Shown piece after piece: positions 1 to 12,346 of a stretch of 64,000 bases of DNA. The stretch's first letter is position 1. Every line of letters begins with the position of its first letter. The notes under the pieces were generated by a model. The model saw nothing but the letters and a program-made list of their open reading frames with translations, had not been told where the DNA came from and did no database searches. The position numbers and the translations under genes were made by a program. This stretch comes from Coccinella septempunctata (Eukaryota > Arthropoda > Insecta > Coleoptera > Coccinellidae): contig NC_058197.1 of NCBI RefSeq assembly GCF_907165205.1, forward strand, positions 13,713,266 through 13,777,265. The letters are read 5' to 3'.

Positions 1-450
1 ACGAACAACCTATTCCCGTAATCCCTCACATATCTCATCTCCGAACACTGTCTGCTGTCGTGCATTGGGGTGGGTTAAGGGTGGATGAACACCTGTGCTA
101 CAGTGCGATGTTTAGGCCGGTTGATACCTAGCAACTGGACAACGAACAATAGGATGATACAGCGCGGATAAACTCGGTGATGTTGAAGGCTTAATGATTG
201 TTTTTGCCTACATCATTTTTCAGCGAACAAAATGACATGCCTGTGGTAAAAATGCTTGATATAATATCTGTCATCCTTGTTCGGAGAGTGATTTCAGGGG
301 AGAGCGGCATAATTTTATATTTGAAATTCCGCGTTTGTTGATATAAAAAAGATATACACACCTATCTTTATAATTGTAATATTGTTTGAAAGAAAACAAA
401 GTCATCAGAAAATGCCCAGAAAAATCCCAGAAATCACCTCGGACCTTAAT
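1..450. other. Unassigned flank of the 175-bp satellite
   Basis: I see no gene, splice-supported exon or recognisable mobile element here. The satellite begins abruptly at 451 without a transitional degenerate copy. Confidence 0.5.
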
Positions 451-2830
451 GTGATACATATTCTGAAAGAGCAACTCTTCTAGTGATAAATATGAGAATT
501 TCATCCATCTCGGCGCAACCGTTCGGTCTTAACGAATTTTTAACTGAATTCATCTTTTTCAGGATTTTTCGAGGGTCAGCTATCGAGTCGTTTATCTCTC
601 AATAAAAGTAACTGTAGATAGAAATGTGATACATATTCTGAAAGAGCAGCTCTTCTAGTGATAAATATGAGAATTTCATCCATCTCGGCGCAACCGTTCG
701 GTCTTAACGAATTTTTAACTGAATCCATCTTTTTCAGGATTTTTCGAGGGTCAGCTATCGAGTCGTTTATCTCTCAATAAAAGTAACTGTAGATAGAAAT
801 GTGATACATATTCTGAAAGAGCAGCTCTTCTAGTGATAAATATGAGAATTTCATCCATCTCGGCGCAACCGTTCGGTCTTAACGAATTTTTAACTGAATC
901 CATCTTTTTCAGGATTTTTCGAGGGTCAGCTATCGAGTCGTTTATCTCTTAATAATAGTAATTGTAGATAGAAATGTGATACATATTCTGAAAGAGCAGC
1001 TCTTCTAGTGATAAATATGAGAATTTCATCCATCTCGGCGCAACCGTTCGGTCTTAACGAATTTTTAACTGAATCCATCTTTTTCAGGATTTTTCGAGGG
1101 TCAGCTATCGAGTCGTTTATCTCTCAATAAAAGTAACTGTAGATAGAAATGTGATACATATTCTGAAAGAGCAGCTCTTCTAGTGATAAATATGAGAATT
1201 TCATCCATCTCGGCGCAACCGTTCGGTCTTAACGAATTTTTAACTGAATCCATCTTTTTCAGGATTTTTCGAGGGTCAGCTATCGAGTCGTTTATCTCTC
1301 AATAAAAGTAACTGTAGATAGAAATGTGATACATATTCTGAAAGAGCAGCTCTTCTAGTGATAAATATGAGAATTTCATCCATCTCGGCGCAACCGTTCG
1401 GTCTTAACGAATTTTTAACTGAATCCATCTTTTTCAGGATTTTTCGAGGGTCAGATATCGAGTCGTTTATCTCTCAATAAAAGTAACTGTAGATAGAAAT
1501 GTGATACATATTCTGAAAGAGCAGCTCTTCTAGTGATAAATATGAGAATTTCATCCATCTCGGCACAACCGTTCGGTCTTAACGAATTTTTAACTGAATC
1601 CATCTTTTTCAGGATTTTTCGAGGGTCAGATATCGAGTCGTTTATCTCTCAATAAAAGTAACTGTAGATAGAAATGTGATACATATTCTGAAAGAGCAGC
1701 TCTTCTAGTGATAAATATGAGAATTTCATCCATCTCGGCGCAACCGTTCGGTCTTAACGAATTTTTAACTGAATCCATCTTTTTCAGGATTTTTCGAGGG
1801 TCAGCTATCGAGTCGTTTATCTCTCAATAAAAGTAATTGTAGATAGAAATGTGATACATATTCTGAAAGAGCAGCTCTTCTAGTGATAAATATGAGAATT
1901 TCATCCATCTCGGCGCAACCGTTCGGTCTTAACGAATTTTTAACTGAATCCATCTTTTTCAGGATTTTTCGAGGGTCAGCTATCGAGTCGTTTATCTCTC
2001 AATAAAAGTAACTGTAGATAGAAATGTGATACATATTCTGAAAGAGCAGCTCTTCTAGTGATAAATATGAGAATTTCATCCATCTCGGCGCAACCGTTCG
2101 GTCTTAACGAATTTTTAACTGAATCCATCTTTTTCAGGATTTTTCGAGGGTCAGCTATCGAGTCGTTTATCTCTCAATAAAAGTAACTGTAGATAGAAAT
2201 GTGATACATATTCTGAAAGAGCAGCTCTTCTAGTGATAAATATGAGAATTTCATCCATCTCGGCGCAACCGTTCGGTCTTAACGAATTTTTAACTGAACC
2301 CATCTTTTTCAGGATTTTTTGAAAGTCGGCTTTCGAATAGTTCATCTCTCAATAAAAGTAACCGTAGATGGAAATGTGAAACATATTCTGAAAGAGCAAC
2401 TTTCCTAGTGATAAATCTGAGAATTTCATCCATCTCGGCGCAACCGTTCGGTCTAAACGAATTTTTAACTGAACCCATCTTTTTAAGGATTTTTCTAAAG
2501 TCACCTTTCGAGTCGTTTATCTCTCAAAAAAAGTGAGCGTATATGGAAATGTGATTCATATTCTAAAAGAGCAACTCTTCTAGTAATAAATCTGAGAATT
2601 TCATCCATCTCGGCGTAACCGTTCGGTCTTGACGAATTTTTAACTGAACCCATCTTTTTCAGGATTTTTCGAAGGTCAGCTTTCGAGTCCTTTATTTCTC
2701 GATAAAAATAACCGTAGATGGAAATGTGATACATATTCTGAAAGAGCAACTCTTCTTGTAGTAGATCTGAGAATATCATCCATCTCGACGCAACTGTTCG
2801 GTCTTGGTGAATTTTTAACTGAACCCCCAT
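451..2830. repeat. 175-bp satellite DNA array, about 13.6 monomers
   Basis: The anchor 'gtgatacatattctgaaaga', or a near variant, recurs at 451, 626, 801, 976, 1151, 1326, 1501, 1676, 1851, 2026, 2201, 2376, 2551 and 2726. Every step is exactly 175 bases. Monomers from 626 to about 2300 are nearly identical; single-base variants such as 'cagctatcg' versus 'cagatatcg' are shared by subsets. The first monomer and the last three are visibly diverged, yet they keep the 175-base length. The final copy stops after about 104 bases. A homogenised core with diverged edges is what unequal exchange gives in satellite arrays. Minus-strand open frames across the array are by-products of the repeat and do not look coding. 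Confidence 0.97.
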
Positions 2831-2844
2831 CTATTCTAATGATA

Positions 2845-2893
2845 GGTTTCATAAAGCTTGATCGGGGAAACAACACTTGATCGACGATTAGAC
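2845..2893. repeat. 49-bp motif at satellite edge, shared with 28282-28330
   Basis: This stretch matches 28282-28330 at 41 of 49 positions with no gaps; the core is 'agcttgatcggggaa'. Here it lies 15 bases beyond the last satellite monomer. At the other site it lies 6 bases from an inverted dispersed repeat. It could be an end or subterminal part of a mobile element, but the family is not recognised. Confidence 0.6.
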
Positions 2894-4389
2894 GTCAATT
2901 TGTTTTCAATCGATAATTCAATTGTGATCATTCAGAATATCATTTTCGCATCAAATCATGATGTTTATATGTCCATTCAATTATTCTCAATTGCTACTTC
3001 CTCAATATATGCAAAATTGAAAAGGTTTCAGTGTTTTTGTTTCAGAAATCGAGTGACTGTCAAATCGTTGATCGAACAATCGAAGTTTTATGAAACCCGC
3101 TGTAAATATTCTAAAATCTAAACAGATAAATAAGGTCATCGGTCAACACTTTTTTGCAGTTTTTAAGGTCTTGAAACAACCTTAACTTCTCGCAAGATGC
3201 GAACTTTTCCCTCATTCTCTCAGGTAATCATTCTCAATATTGAAATTTACGGCGTGTCCGACTAATGAAACAGCTAATAGAGAATAAAGAGAGGAGATCT
3301 GTAAAATTTCGAGCAAAACCAGATGTCTCTGTTTCGCTCGCGTCTCTCTTTTGTACGTTTACAATGATGCCACACTGCGCTCACGGCTCTCTCCGAAGGT
3401 TTCCTTGCGCATTGCAAGGAGAAAGAATGCCGGCAGGGGCCTGGGAATTTGTTTACTCTGTTCTCTATGTACACTCTCTCTACTTTATTATTTTCCAGAA
3501 TCGCGTTCCGGTCTGCCGTTTGGCTCGATGAAGAGACTGCTTGCTATACCGGGCGAGTGCAGTTTATTTCTCAATCGACCTTAGACGAGGCACGTATATT
3601 GTCAGTGACGCGTTACGTGACATGTTTGCCGAAGGGGCGCAATTACAGAGTTCGATAGTTTTTCGATTATTTTATCGACTTTTTCGCCTCGCGATCGGTT
3701 TTTGCGCGATTTGGAGATTACGCTGTGGTTGGTAACGCGGCTGCTGTTTCGTAACGTTGCTCTTAGTGCTCATAGAAGCAAAGCAATTTTTCGAAGGGTA
3801 TGCGAAAAATTGTTGACGAGAGATAATCATCATTTTGGCTCGTTCTATCCAACGTTTCGTCGAGCATTCACCAGCGAATCGATTATGTTAAGCAGCCTAT
3901 TGATTTAGGCGAAAATCGAAAAAAACGTTTTTGGGTTTTCTTCCAATTTTTCGAAAAAATTGTGTGAGCACGGTACGGTTCTCAATTTTGAATCTATCAA
4001 CGTGAAATTTTGCACCTAGATGCTCATCGTAAATTGTGACGAATAGGGGGGTCGCCAAGTTCTTGAAAATGTCAAGATCTTGGCTCGATTTCAAGACAAG
4101 ATCAAGAGTATTTTCAGAATTTCAAAGCAAGACAAGAAATTTTATGTCAATACCAAAATTTGCTGTCAAGCAAACAAGAAATCTTGCCTAACCATTAATA
4201 CGCTAAAATGTGACTTATGTTTGTGAATAATTAAATTTGAGTTTAAAAAAAGCTTTATTGACTGTTGTGAAGCAAACACACGACATTCAATACAATGATG
4301 TCTTAAGTATGGTAATTAATATTACATGTAACGATGTAAAGTACTGTTCCCCTGCTCATAAAAAAATTCCTGATATTAGGGTAATACAT
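2894..4389. other. Gene-free sequence, mixed composition
   Basis: About 3250-3880 is richer in CpG and has short overlapping open frames in several frames at once, which fits base composition rather than coding. From 3900 on it is AT-rich. No protein family, splice-supported exon or RNA gene was recognised. Confidence 0.4.
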
Positions 4390-4560
4390 ATGTATATTCA
4401 GGGTGAGTCTTTGACTCGTACAAATATTTCAAGAGTATATTCTGGAGGTCAAAAGAAACACTTTTTTCCTATACAATTTTTTCGGATTCGGCCCTGATAA
4501 AAAGATATAGCCATTTTAAATTTTCATAATGAGCTGTGCCACCCTTGGAAAAACAAAATA
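4390..4560 (+). repeat. DNA-transposon-end repeat, copy 1
   Basis: This stretch starts near 'attcagggtgagtctttga' and contains 'aagaaacacttttttcc' and 'aaaaagatatagccatttt'. The reverse complement of 25911-26190 carries the same blocks in the same order. A third diverged copy sits at 6180-6290 in the orientation of the 25.9-kb copy. The 'caggg' tip next to TA-rich sequence resembles Tc1/mariner-type non-autonomous elements, but neither a full element nor a target duplication was resolved. Confidence 0.65.
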
Positions 4561-6179
4561 ACCTTCAGAATAACTAGCTGAATCTGTGACACTACCTATC
4601 TGTGGATCTTTTAAACAGAGTTGTATTCAGTCAAAGCAACCAATTTTTCAAATTTCACAGATACTTTTTAATTTCCAATTTACTCGAAAACTGCGTATTC
4701 TACGAAAAAATATGAGGAATACTTTTCTTTTACAAAACGTTCAAATATTCATTAGATAGCCTCCAACTCAGTTTGAAGAGTTGGTTTCTTTGAATTTTTG
4801 TTAATTTTATGGTACGTAATGGTCATCAGAAAACTGGAGGACGTAGGTGATATCTTGTGTTCGAAAAGGATTCATCAAATAAATTAAAAACTATACTCCG
4901 TTCACTTTTATTTTAGCACTCGGTTTCCCATGGAAATTTGACACATTTCACTCTGTATATTACTAAAATGTGGGGTTATGACGCTTGTCAAAACATTTTT
5001 GGGTTTTAAATCAACGCTATGTTGCCCGTGCTACGTAAAGGTTTCTGTTATTACGTATATATTTTATCACAATGTCGAATCACTTCGGAAAATATGTGAC
5101 GAACATAATTGAGGTTTATACAAACTGATTGAAGGCATACCAAATCCAGTTATTTGCATGGAAAATACAAGAGATCAGTATAATATCATAATATGCACTG
5201 GCTTGAGGGGAGTTAATGATCGTTATCTTCTTTGGCTAAAGTTTGAATACGCTACATCAGTAGATTTCAAAAATATCAACCCGAATATGAAATGCATATG
5301 ATGCAGTGGTTGGGAATGGGTATCTTCCGAAGGAATTAACAGATAATTACAAGAATGTTAAATTCTTCAACAAAAATCATCTTGCATCAATATAAGTAAA
5401 ATGAATAAAAGGAAGTTTCAAGTCAAGATGAACTTCACCTTTGAACAAAAATTTCACATGAATAAACAATTAACAGGACAACTGGTGCGTATTTGTGGCT
5501 GTTCACCTTAATACATTGATATAATAATAATAATTAGGTATTTATTAGTACCTTAAGACATTTACAATTTATAGGGCAAGTGAAATAAAAAATAGAAAAA
5601 TCAATTTTCGGAAACTTATTCTACGATGACGTTCATCGAAAATCTTGTAGTAAACTTTTCGCATTAATTCACTCAAACATAAAATTCTCAAATGCCAACA
5701 TTTTTTTGTTCTCCCATTCGACGAAAATTCTTTGTCGTCCTCTTCATTCATAATCTTTCTGACCGTGGAAATAATCAGCTGAAATATGAGTCGTTTAGAT
5801 TCGGATGAAACATTATATAAATTCTCTTACATTGAATATGTTCGCTACCGTCTGACGTATTGTGGATTTTAGAATATCAGGGTATAACTATTTGAATGAG
5901 CGGACCTGAATTCTAAATAGCACTTCCTGAAACCATGTTTCTTTTTTCAATCACTTTCGGCATTTCGTAATAAAAATTGATATTAGTTGTGACAACGGTG
6001 TTATGACATTAACAACATTTCATGAGTGCCAACCTCACTCCGTTCTAGTTACAAAAACTTGAGAAAATTAGTTCATGGCCAACCGACTGCTAAAATAAAT
6101 GTGAATGGAGTATATATTCCGGAACTCATTATATTCGATGAAACCGTTTATGAGATAGAACTAAAAATAATTTTTTTTA
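4561..6179. other. AT-rich sequence without recognised genes
   Basis: A short (AAT)n run sits at 5521-5535, followed by 'ttaggtatttattagtacc', which could be the 3' tail of a retroposon. No open frame here resembles a known protein. Confidence 0.35.
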
Positions 6180-6290
6180 TGGTTTTTCAACAGCCTGTAT
6201 CTTTTGAACCGAGCCGATTCGGAAAAAATGGTAAAGGAAAAAAGTGTTTCTTTTGACCTCAAGAACCCACTGTTAAAATATTTGTTTGAG
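6180..6290 (-). repeat. DNA-transposon-end repeat, diverged copy
   Basis: The blocks 'attcggaaaaaatggtaaag' and 'aaaagtgtttcttttgacc' match the interior of the repeat at 25911-26190, in the same orientation as that copy and opposite to 4390-4560. The outer tip is not clear, so this is probably an internal fragment. Confidence 0.5.
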
Positions 6291-8454
6291 TCAAATTAAG
6301 GATAGAAGAGAATGCTCAAATAGGTAGAATTCTTTTATTTATTGATCAACTTATGTTGCTTTACCCGGTCCCTTTCTGTAACTATCATTTCCAATATGAT
6401 ATCATTCATATCGTTATTAGCAGATGCCGATCATAAGAAATCAATAATTTAAAAGGACAATCGGCATCAATAAACCATTAATCACTGTCGATGAATATGA
6501 GGCTTAACAAAGTGTTGAATATAGTAGTTCAGATGTTTAGGGGTTGAAACACCTTGCGGCCAATAGATCGTCCGTTATTGGAACATCTGTAATTTGGTAA
6601 CATCGGTGTTAGGTATTGTTATCTAGTCTCCCCAGATCGTTTTCACGGAAGAAGAAAGCATACCAACGATACCAACGCGAAAAATAATCGATTAGAAGTG
6701 TCAGTATAAAGTTTGAATCAATTTTATTAATGTTCTCCTGTTTTTCACGTCTCGAAATGACATCGTTTCAGTTCACTAGGCTAAAATCGATTCATTTCGG
6801 AACGCAGCACCTGAACATAGATTAAAGTGACTTATGTCAACGTCAAACGGACGGAATTCGCATGCAGCGTTTCGTTGCCCTCTCTGGTCGACGACTTAGT
6901 AGTCAGATGGTCTCGGCTCTCGAGGGCCTAACCAATGGATTCGTTGGCTATGCCAATTAGTTTCTGATAAAAGGGGATTCGGCTTGGAAACGGTGGATAT
7001 TAAATTTCGAAGAACGGGAAGGCTGATGACGTTTAATAATACGATGCGATGGCCATGATGTTGATTATTAAGGGTTGCCCCCGGCTGTTCTTCTTCTTCT
7101 TCGCGGAGTTTGTCGAGGTCGTTTCGACGTGGTTTTTCAGTTTTTCGATGGTTGAAGGAATGGTTTACATTTCAACGTGCTCTATCTTCAATTAATGGGT
7201 ATGACTTTGCCGGCTAGAGTTCATGGGAAGACATAAATTTCTTTATTTCCACCGCTATTTCTATGATCGATAAAACAGAATTCTTCCATTTACTCTGCTG
7301 AAATGCAGAAATTTCTCAGTTGGCTCTGAAGGAATGATGTAACTAAAAATATTGGAAAAAAGTTGAGTTATGTGTTCAAAATCATCACGGTGGTTTCAAA
7401 GTCATAGGTATCGACATTTTTTCTACGATTCAAGTGAGTAAGTCAAACCCGCCTAAGCCTGTCCCAAGCCAGGTTGAAAAAGGGTGAGGGGGAGGTGTAA
7501 AAACCTCGTTAAAAACCAGGGTTCATCTGGTCCGGATGATTAGAGACACTGTTAGGGCTCCTATACCTAGGATACAGGCGAAGACATGCTCAGATACACT
7601 CTGGGACTGCGGAAGAACCAACAACCATTCTAAAGGAGAACAACGCATCATTGAAAAATTACCAGGTCCTCCAGGTTGGGAGGTTAGTTTCCTGTTACTC
7701 GTAAAAAATGGACCATACCGACGAAAAAACCCACTACTTGCCTCGAAAATATGGACAGATTAAATGTATACTTTGGTGCAGACAGTTGACGTCAAAGTTT
7801 ACAGAGGCATTACCTACTAGTGGTTTAGATAGCTACCTGTTTGAAGTTAAAATGATATTTCCCTTTAGATATGCAAATTTGGATTAAGACACATCAGATG
7901 ACCTCGAAGAGATAACAGAGAAAGAAAAAGTAAAATAAAGAAAATCTCATACATGAAAGTACACGAACGCACTATCAACAATAAATGAACCAGAAATTGA
8001 ACCACATAAATGAGAACAACGTATACCTAAATATATAGCATCAAGCTGCTACAGAAGAAGCTCTTGGTGTGAAAAATAATTCTAAGGGAATAAGGCTATA
8101 GTATGTAGAGGAGATTGTAGAGAAGAAGAAGAAGGAGCAGCTTTATCAAAACTGATGGTTGAGTTCAAAGACCGATGATGCTTAAGAAAATTATATGGAG
8201 TGTAAATAGCCATCAAGATGGAGCATCTCAGTTTTCTATCTATCTCTCTATCGCATCGTTAACAAATATGATAAAAAAATAGTATTGAACCCAATAAAGA
8301 GCCCTAAGGGACCTCAGAAGTTTGATGAAAGTTTCCATTACTTTACTGGCACAGTTGTATTATCGAGTTTTATCTGGACCTGAAATTTCGCTTTAAAATT
8401 TCCATCGATAACGAAATGATAGGTAAAATGGTGGAAGAGTACCTACTTACTTTT
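6291..8454. other. Gene-free sequence with scattered repeat debris
   Basis: This is AT-rich apart from 6840-7100. No host exon was recognised. The plus-strand frame at 7536-7763 has no match I know. The A-rich, glutamine- and lysine-coding character of 7900-8150 and of 35880-36380 is similar and could be old retrotransposon sequence, but this is a guess. Confidence 0.3.
6691..6716 (+). repeat. Possible solitary mariner 5' end fragment
   Basis: This 26-base stretch ('attagaagtgtcagtataaa' and the next six bases) matches 33975-34000, just upstream of the mariner transposase relic, at 24 of 26 positions. No transposase coding follows it. It is probably a solo end or internally deleted remnant. 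Confidence 0.4.
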
Positions 8455-8914
8455 GTGATTAGTTTATAAAATGCTGGAAATGGACACCATTCACTCCCAT
8501 GCAATAATATAATATAAGTTTTGCTGAAAATCTTCAAGTACGTTACTCGAAATTTCTGGTTTAATTTGACGGCATTCATTAATGATCCGAGTTCGCAAAT
8601 CCTCCAGTGACTCAGGCTAGGTAGCGTAAATCTTGGATTTCAGGTGACCCCATGGAAAAAAAGTCCAGTGGAGCCAGATCAGGTGATCTGGGTGGACACT
8701 CAATATTTCCCAATCTTTCAATCCAGGCGTGAGGAAAATTTTCATCTAAAAACGAACATGAAACACGTGATAAATCGGGCAATTTCCTAGTACTAAAGGT
8801 CGGATCCATTGCTACATGACCTAAGACAGCCACGTCCCTCGCTTCGTCCCATTCATGCACCCTCTTTTTGCTTCCGACTGAACCAGAAGCGTCACATTTG
8901 ACAAGTACTTGCAC
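8455..8914 (-). pseudogene. Tc1/mariner-like transposase C-terminal relic
   Basis: Read on the minus strand, the frame starting at 8914 ends in a block with 'PPRSPDLAPLDFF'. This is the conserved region around the last catalytic acidic residue of mariner-like DDD transposases. The frame is then lost and resumes as 'HLKSKIYAT', a stop codon, and 'PESLEDLRTRIINECR', followed after another shift by 'YYCMGVNGVHFQHFIN'. Those blocks are familiar from the C-terminus of abundant insect transposases. The N-terminal DNA-binding part and first catalytic residues are missing, so this copy is dead. It may be related to the autonomous partner of the miniature inverted-repeat elements nearby, but nothing proves that. 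Confidence 0.7.
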
Positions 8915-8944
8915 AAATCAAGCAGCATATTTTACATTTTTTCA

Positions 8945-9212
8945 AGGATGTGCATAGGCGGAAATAGGGGGGGGCGAGGGGGGCCGTGCCCCCCCCCAGA
9001 TGCCCATGGTGCCCCCCCCCAGAAAAGAAGGGAAATAGGAAAACAACAGTAAGAAGCAGTTATTCTAGAGCTTTTTCGTTTTTTTTAGCCATTTCTAGAA
9101 TTCTTGCACATCTTCTCCACCCAACATCTTTACCTCGGGGGCGGTCACCTCAGATCTCCCTAAGGAGTGCCCCCCCCCACGAAAAATGTTTATTTCCGCC
9201 TATGAGGATGTG
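8945..9212. mobile_element. hAT-like miniature inverted-repeat element with 8-bp target duplication
   Basis: The element spans 8953-9204 (252 bp). It starts 'cataggcggaaata' and ends with the exact reverse complement, a perfect 14-bp terminal inverted repeat. It is flanked on both sides by the direct repeat 'aggatgtg' (8945-8952 and 9205-9212), an 8-bp target duplication typical of hAT elements. Long G runs follow the left end and long C runs precede the right end. There is no coding capacity. The intact duplication implies a fairly recent insertion. Confidence 0.88.
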
Positions 9213-9283
9213 GTTCGTTAAATAAAGCCGCTGATTCAAATTTGAGCTGTGTCTAGTCAATACATGATACTCTGAAATTTTTC

Positions 9284-9552
9284 AATAACCATGTTATATA
9301 CAGGGTCCACGAAAACGTAGATCCATTATCGAAACAGAAATTCATCAAAATCTTCGTTTTTTTAAATGACAACCCATTTCTTTTCTGTTCATTATTTGAA
9401 CATTTTTCTTTCGCTTTTGTTAAGTTGTTATGAATAACGAACAGAAAAAAATGCCATTTAAAAAAAAACGAAGATTTTGATGAATTTCTGTTTCGATAAT
9501 CAATCAATCTACGTTATCGTGGACCGTGGACCCTGTATATAATATGGTTATT
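9284..9552. mobile_element. Palindromic foldback element
   Basis: The left half contains 'cagggtccac', 'gaaacagaaattcatcaaaa' and 'tcttcgttttttt'. The right half carries their reverse complements in reverse order, ending 'gtggaccctg'. If the element is bounded by the 'caggg' tips (9301-9535) it is flanked by TA, as for Tc1/mariner-type insertions. The inverted match continues outward for 17 more bases on each side ('aataaccatgttatata' against its complement), so the true ends may be 9284 and 9552. There is no coding sequence. Read as RNA it would form a long hairpin. Confidence 0.85.
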
Positions 9553-11680
9553 CACAAAGAAAATTGTCAGTGTACCATTTATTGACTAGATACTGTCCAA
9601 ATTTGAATCAATTACATACAGTAGGGACGAAGCTATAATCCTTTATGTAAGTAGCTCAAATTGTCAAAATATTAATAAAAAGTCAAATTTCACGAAAACC
9701 GTTGAGAATTCAGACATAGTTGTGTTATCAAACTTATATTCAAATTTAACAAGGAATTCAAAAATGTAAGAATATATAGGGTGTCCCATTTAAAATAACG
9801 AAGTTTATAGCTGTGCAGAAGAATCGGAACACTTTGTTTAGTTCTAAATAATTTCAGGAGATACTCTACTTAAAAAAAACTCTTTTTTGTAAAGTTGATA
9901 GATTTAGAGTAATCGACTGCTGACCCATGGCGCGGACATCTGTGATACCATGTCTGCAATCTCTGATGCAGTATTGCAGGCATGAAACAATGCGTGCATG
10001 ATTTGAAACGAAAATATTTGGGACAATCTGTATAAAATCTCCCTGTTTCTCCCGACCGTAAAAATCCATTTCTCTCGAATTTCAACCCCGTTTAATTCGC
10101 CAAAACTTTTCGAAACAAGGAGAACTCGCTTATCGAAACTACGGAAACGTTCCAAACTGATGTAAATTCTCAATAAGCGCATTCAATACCCGGAGTTAGG
10201 GGGTAGGAACCGACCCTCTTCAAGTATGGCTACAAAAGGACCTGGCAGTTTCATTCAAACGGGATTAACAAAATTTCTAACGAACCGGTAAGTTGCCCGA
10301 AGGACTTTTACGAGAGCCGTTCTGGTCTAATTGACTTATGAGAATTACGCTGAGTGTTTTATTGGCTATTTTTGAAATGGTACTGTTGGTATCCATGAGG
10401 GCTGTTATCGTTTTGTTGAACCTAGTTGAGTAAGCTTATTTTCAGTGTATCATAACCTAAAATCACGATCTGTCAGTTTTGACACTTGACAGCGGATGTC
10501 AATTTACCGTCCATAGAACGAAATTCTTGAAACGTCATTTCAGATATCGCTTTTCTCGTTAGATTCCGAGTGTAGCGAGCTCACAAACGATACCATTTCG
10601 TATATACGAGAATTGCTTATCGCAACGGGCGCCGAAAACAATGCGTATTATGGCGTAAATTAACGTGAAATCACGTTGTATAACAGGAATGATCCAGACG
10701 GCCGGTCGTGTGAATTACCGGAGGTTACGGTGCAGAAGTCGATGGTGAAAACCAGTAGCCGGTGTGTACAATATATTTTGTGGTTTATCGATAAGTCACT
10801 CGCGACACCAGGGTCGTATCAGGGACGTTATACGTGAAGTTTAGATCGTGCGATCTAGAAATGGAATGGAACGAATTTATCTGATCCTGACTGACTAGAA
10901 AATCTGAAAATGAAAGATTTCATTCACAAAAACTGCTTTATCTCAAACGGGAACCCATATTTTTCATCGAAATATGATTCAACTCGTAAAAACTAATGAA
11001 AAATGTTTCATTAACCATAGGAACCTATACGTCTGAAACAATTTTCCAGATATTCAAGCAATAACACTTTGGTAACGCGTTTAATCAATTGAAAAATCGA
11101 TATAAATGATGTGCTCAAAGTTCAAACGTTAAGAGAGAAATTGCATTGTGATAATCCGAATAGACAATATTTCTCTGAAAACTCAAATGAAATATCAGTG
11201 ATGTCATGATCGAAATGACATCGAATTTGAATAGAAAGTCTAAAGATGTGACAATTCATTGAGCATGCCATTTGAAAAAGCAAAAAGGGCGTCAAAACGG
11301 TTAACAAAAACCGAAAATTGATCCATCAATATCTTGTCGTATAGACCCATCAGAAAATTATCGTGCTGATGATCCTTAATTGATACTGTACCGACGGCAA
11401 ATTGATCGAACAAGTGGTAGTCAGGAGGGGAAGAAATAAATCATTTTTCACTTACTATTTGTCTTCTTAACCGATTAATTAAGTCCTTGTCACCAAGGCG
11501 TTTTTCAAATAGACATCGAGTTATTCGAGGAATAAATGAGCCCTAATGATGTTGGAACAATGGATTCAGAAAATTGTTTCATGAAGTTCGGTCTTCTATC
11601 TCGAAATATATTTGACGCATTAGGCTGAAATATTACTGATATAGTTGGGAAGCCCAAGATGGAAATTCACGATTTACTCT
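9553..11680. other. Gene-free sequence with a solitary transposon tip
   Basis: A 'tatagggtgtccca' tip at about 9776 resembles the end of a TA-target DNA transposon, but I found no matching opposite end. 9866-10182 has overlapping minus-strand frames without recognisable homology. 10500-10850 is richer in CpG. No exon could be supported. Confidence 0.35.
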
Positions 11681-12346
11681 AGCGTGTCAGATTAACGTAA
11701 GGGGAAATACCTTGCTCACTCTACCTCCACCAAAATTAGACCTGTAGGTATTTAGATAAGGGGAATTGTCTAGGACAGTCTGTTAGAATAGTAAAAAAAC
11801 TATCATTTTATATACTCGAACGTTTCAGTCTATGTGGTTAATTAGATATTGAAAAGTATACATAGTATACAATCTGACAGTTTGAATGTGACGAAAATGT
11901 GTGGGAGAGCGCCAAACTTACGAAAAAATCGTCACGTGTACATTCTGTAGCTAATGAATCAAGAATAATGGAAAAAATATAATCTGACAGTTTCAGCCCA
12001 TAAAGGTCACAAAAAAAGTTTTTTCGAATTATCTCCTCTCCTATGCTTCAAATCGTTTTGGCAATCATCATAAAAGCTGTAGAGAATAATATTTTCTACA
12101 AACTTCGACCGAAGCAATTTTCTCTACGTCCGAACATTTTTGAGATAGGTATATGGCGATGAATGTACATTAGTCTAGCTAACGGTTAAGGTTATGTAAA
12201 ATTGCTTCAGACAAAAGTTGTATTGAATTTTATTATCTGCAACTTTCACAATTGATACTAAAACGATAAAGTAACCGGAAGGGAGATATTTAAAAAAATT
12301 CATGGTTATCCACCAAAGCATATAAAGTAACTTAATCTGACACGCT
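11681..12346. mobile_element. Non-autonomous element with 15-bp terminal inverted repeats
   Basis: The left end 'agcgtgtcagattaa' (11681-11695) is matched exactly by the reverse complement at 12332-12346, giving a 666-bp element. The subterminal motif 'aatctgacagttt' occurs twice inside, near 11871 and 11983. No target duplication is evident at the borders and no open frame encodes a transposase. The superfamily is unknown. Confidence 0.65.

Noticed and set aside
451..2830. CRISPR array
   Set aside because: Repeat units are contiguous 175-bp monomers with no unique spacers, in a eukaryotic context.
451..2876. Minus-strand frames of 60-109 codons in the satellite
   Set aside because: They repeat the same peptide because the DNA repeats. 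There are stops within each set of monomers and no start or splice support.
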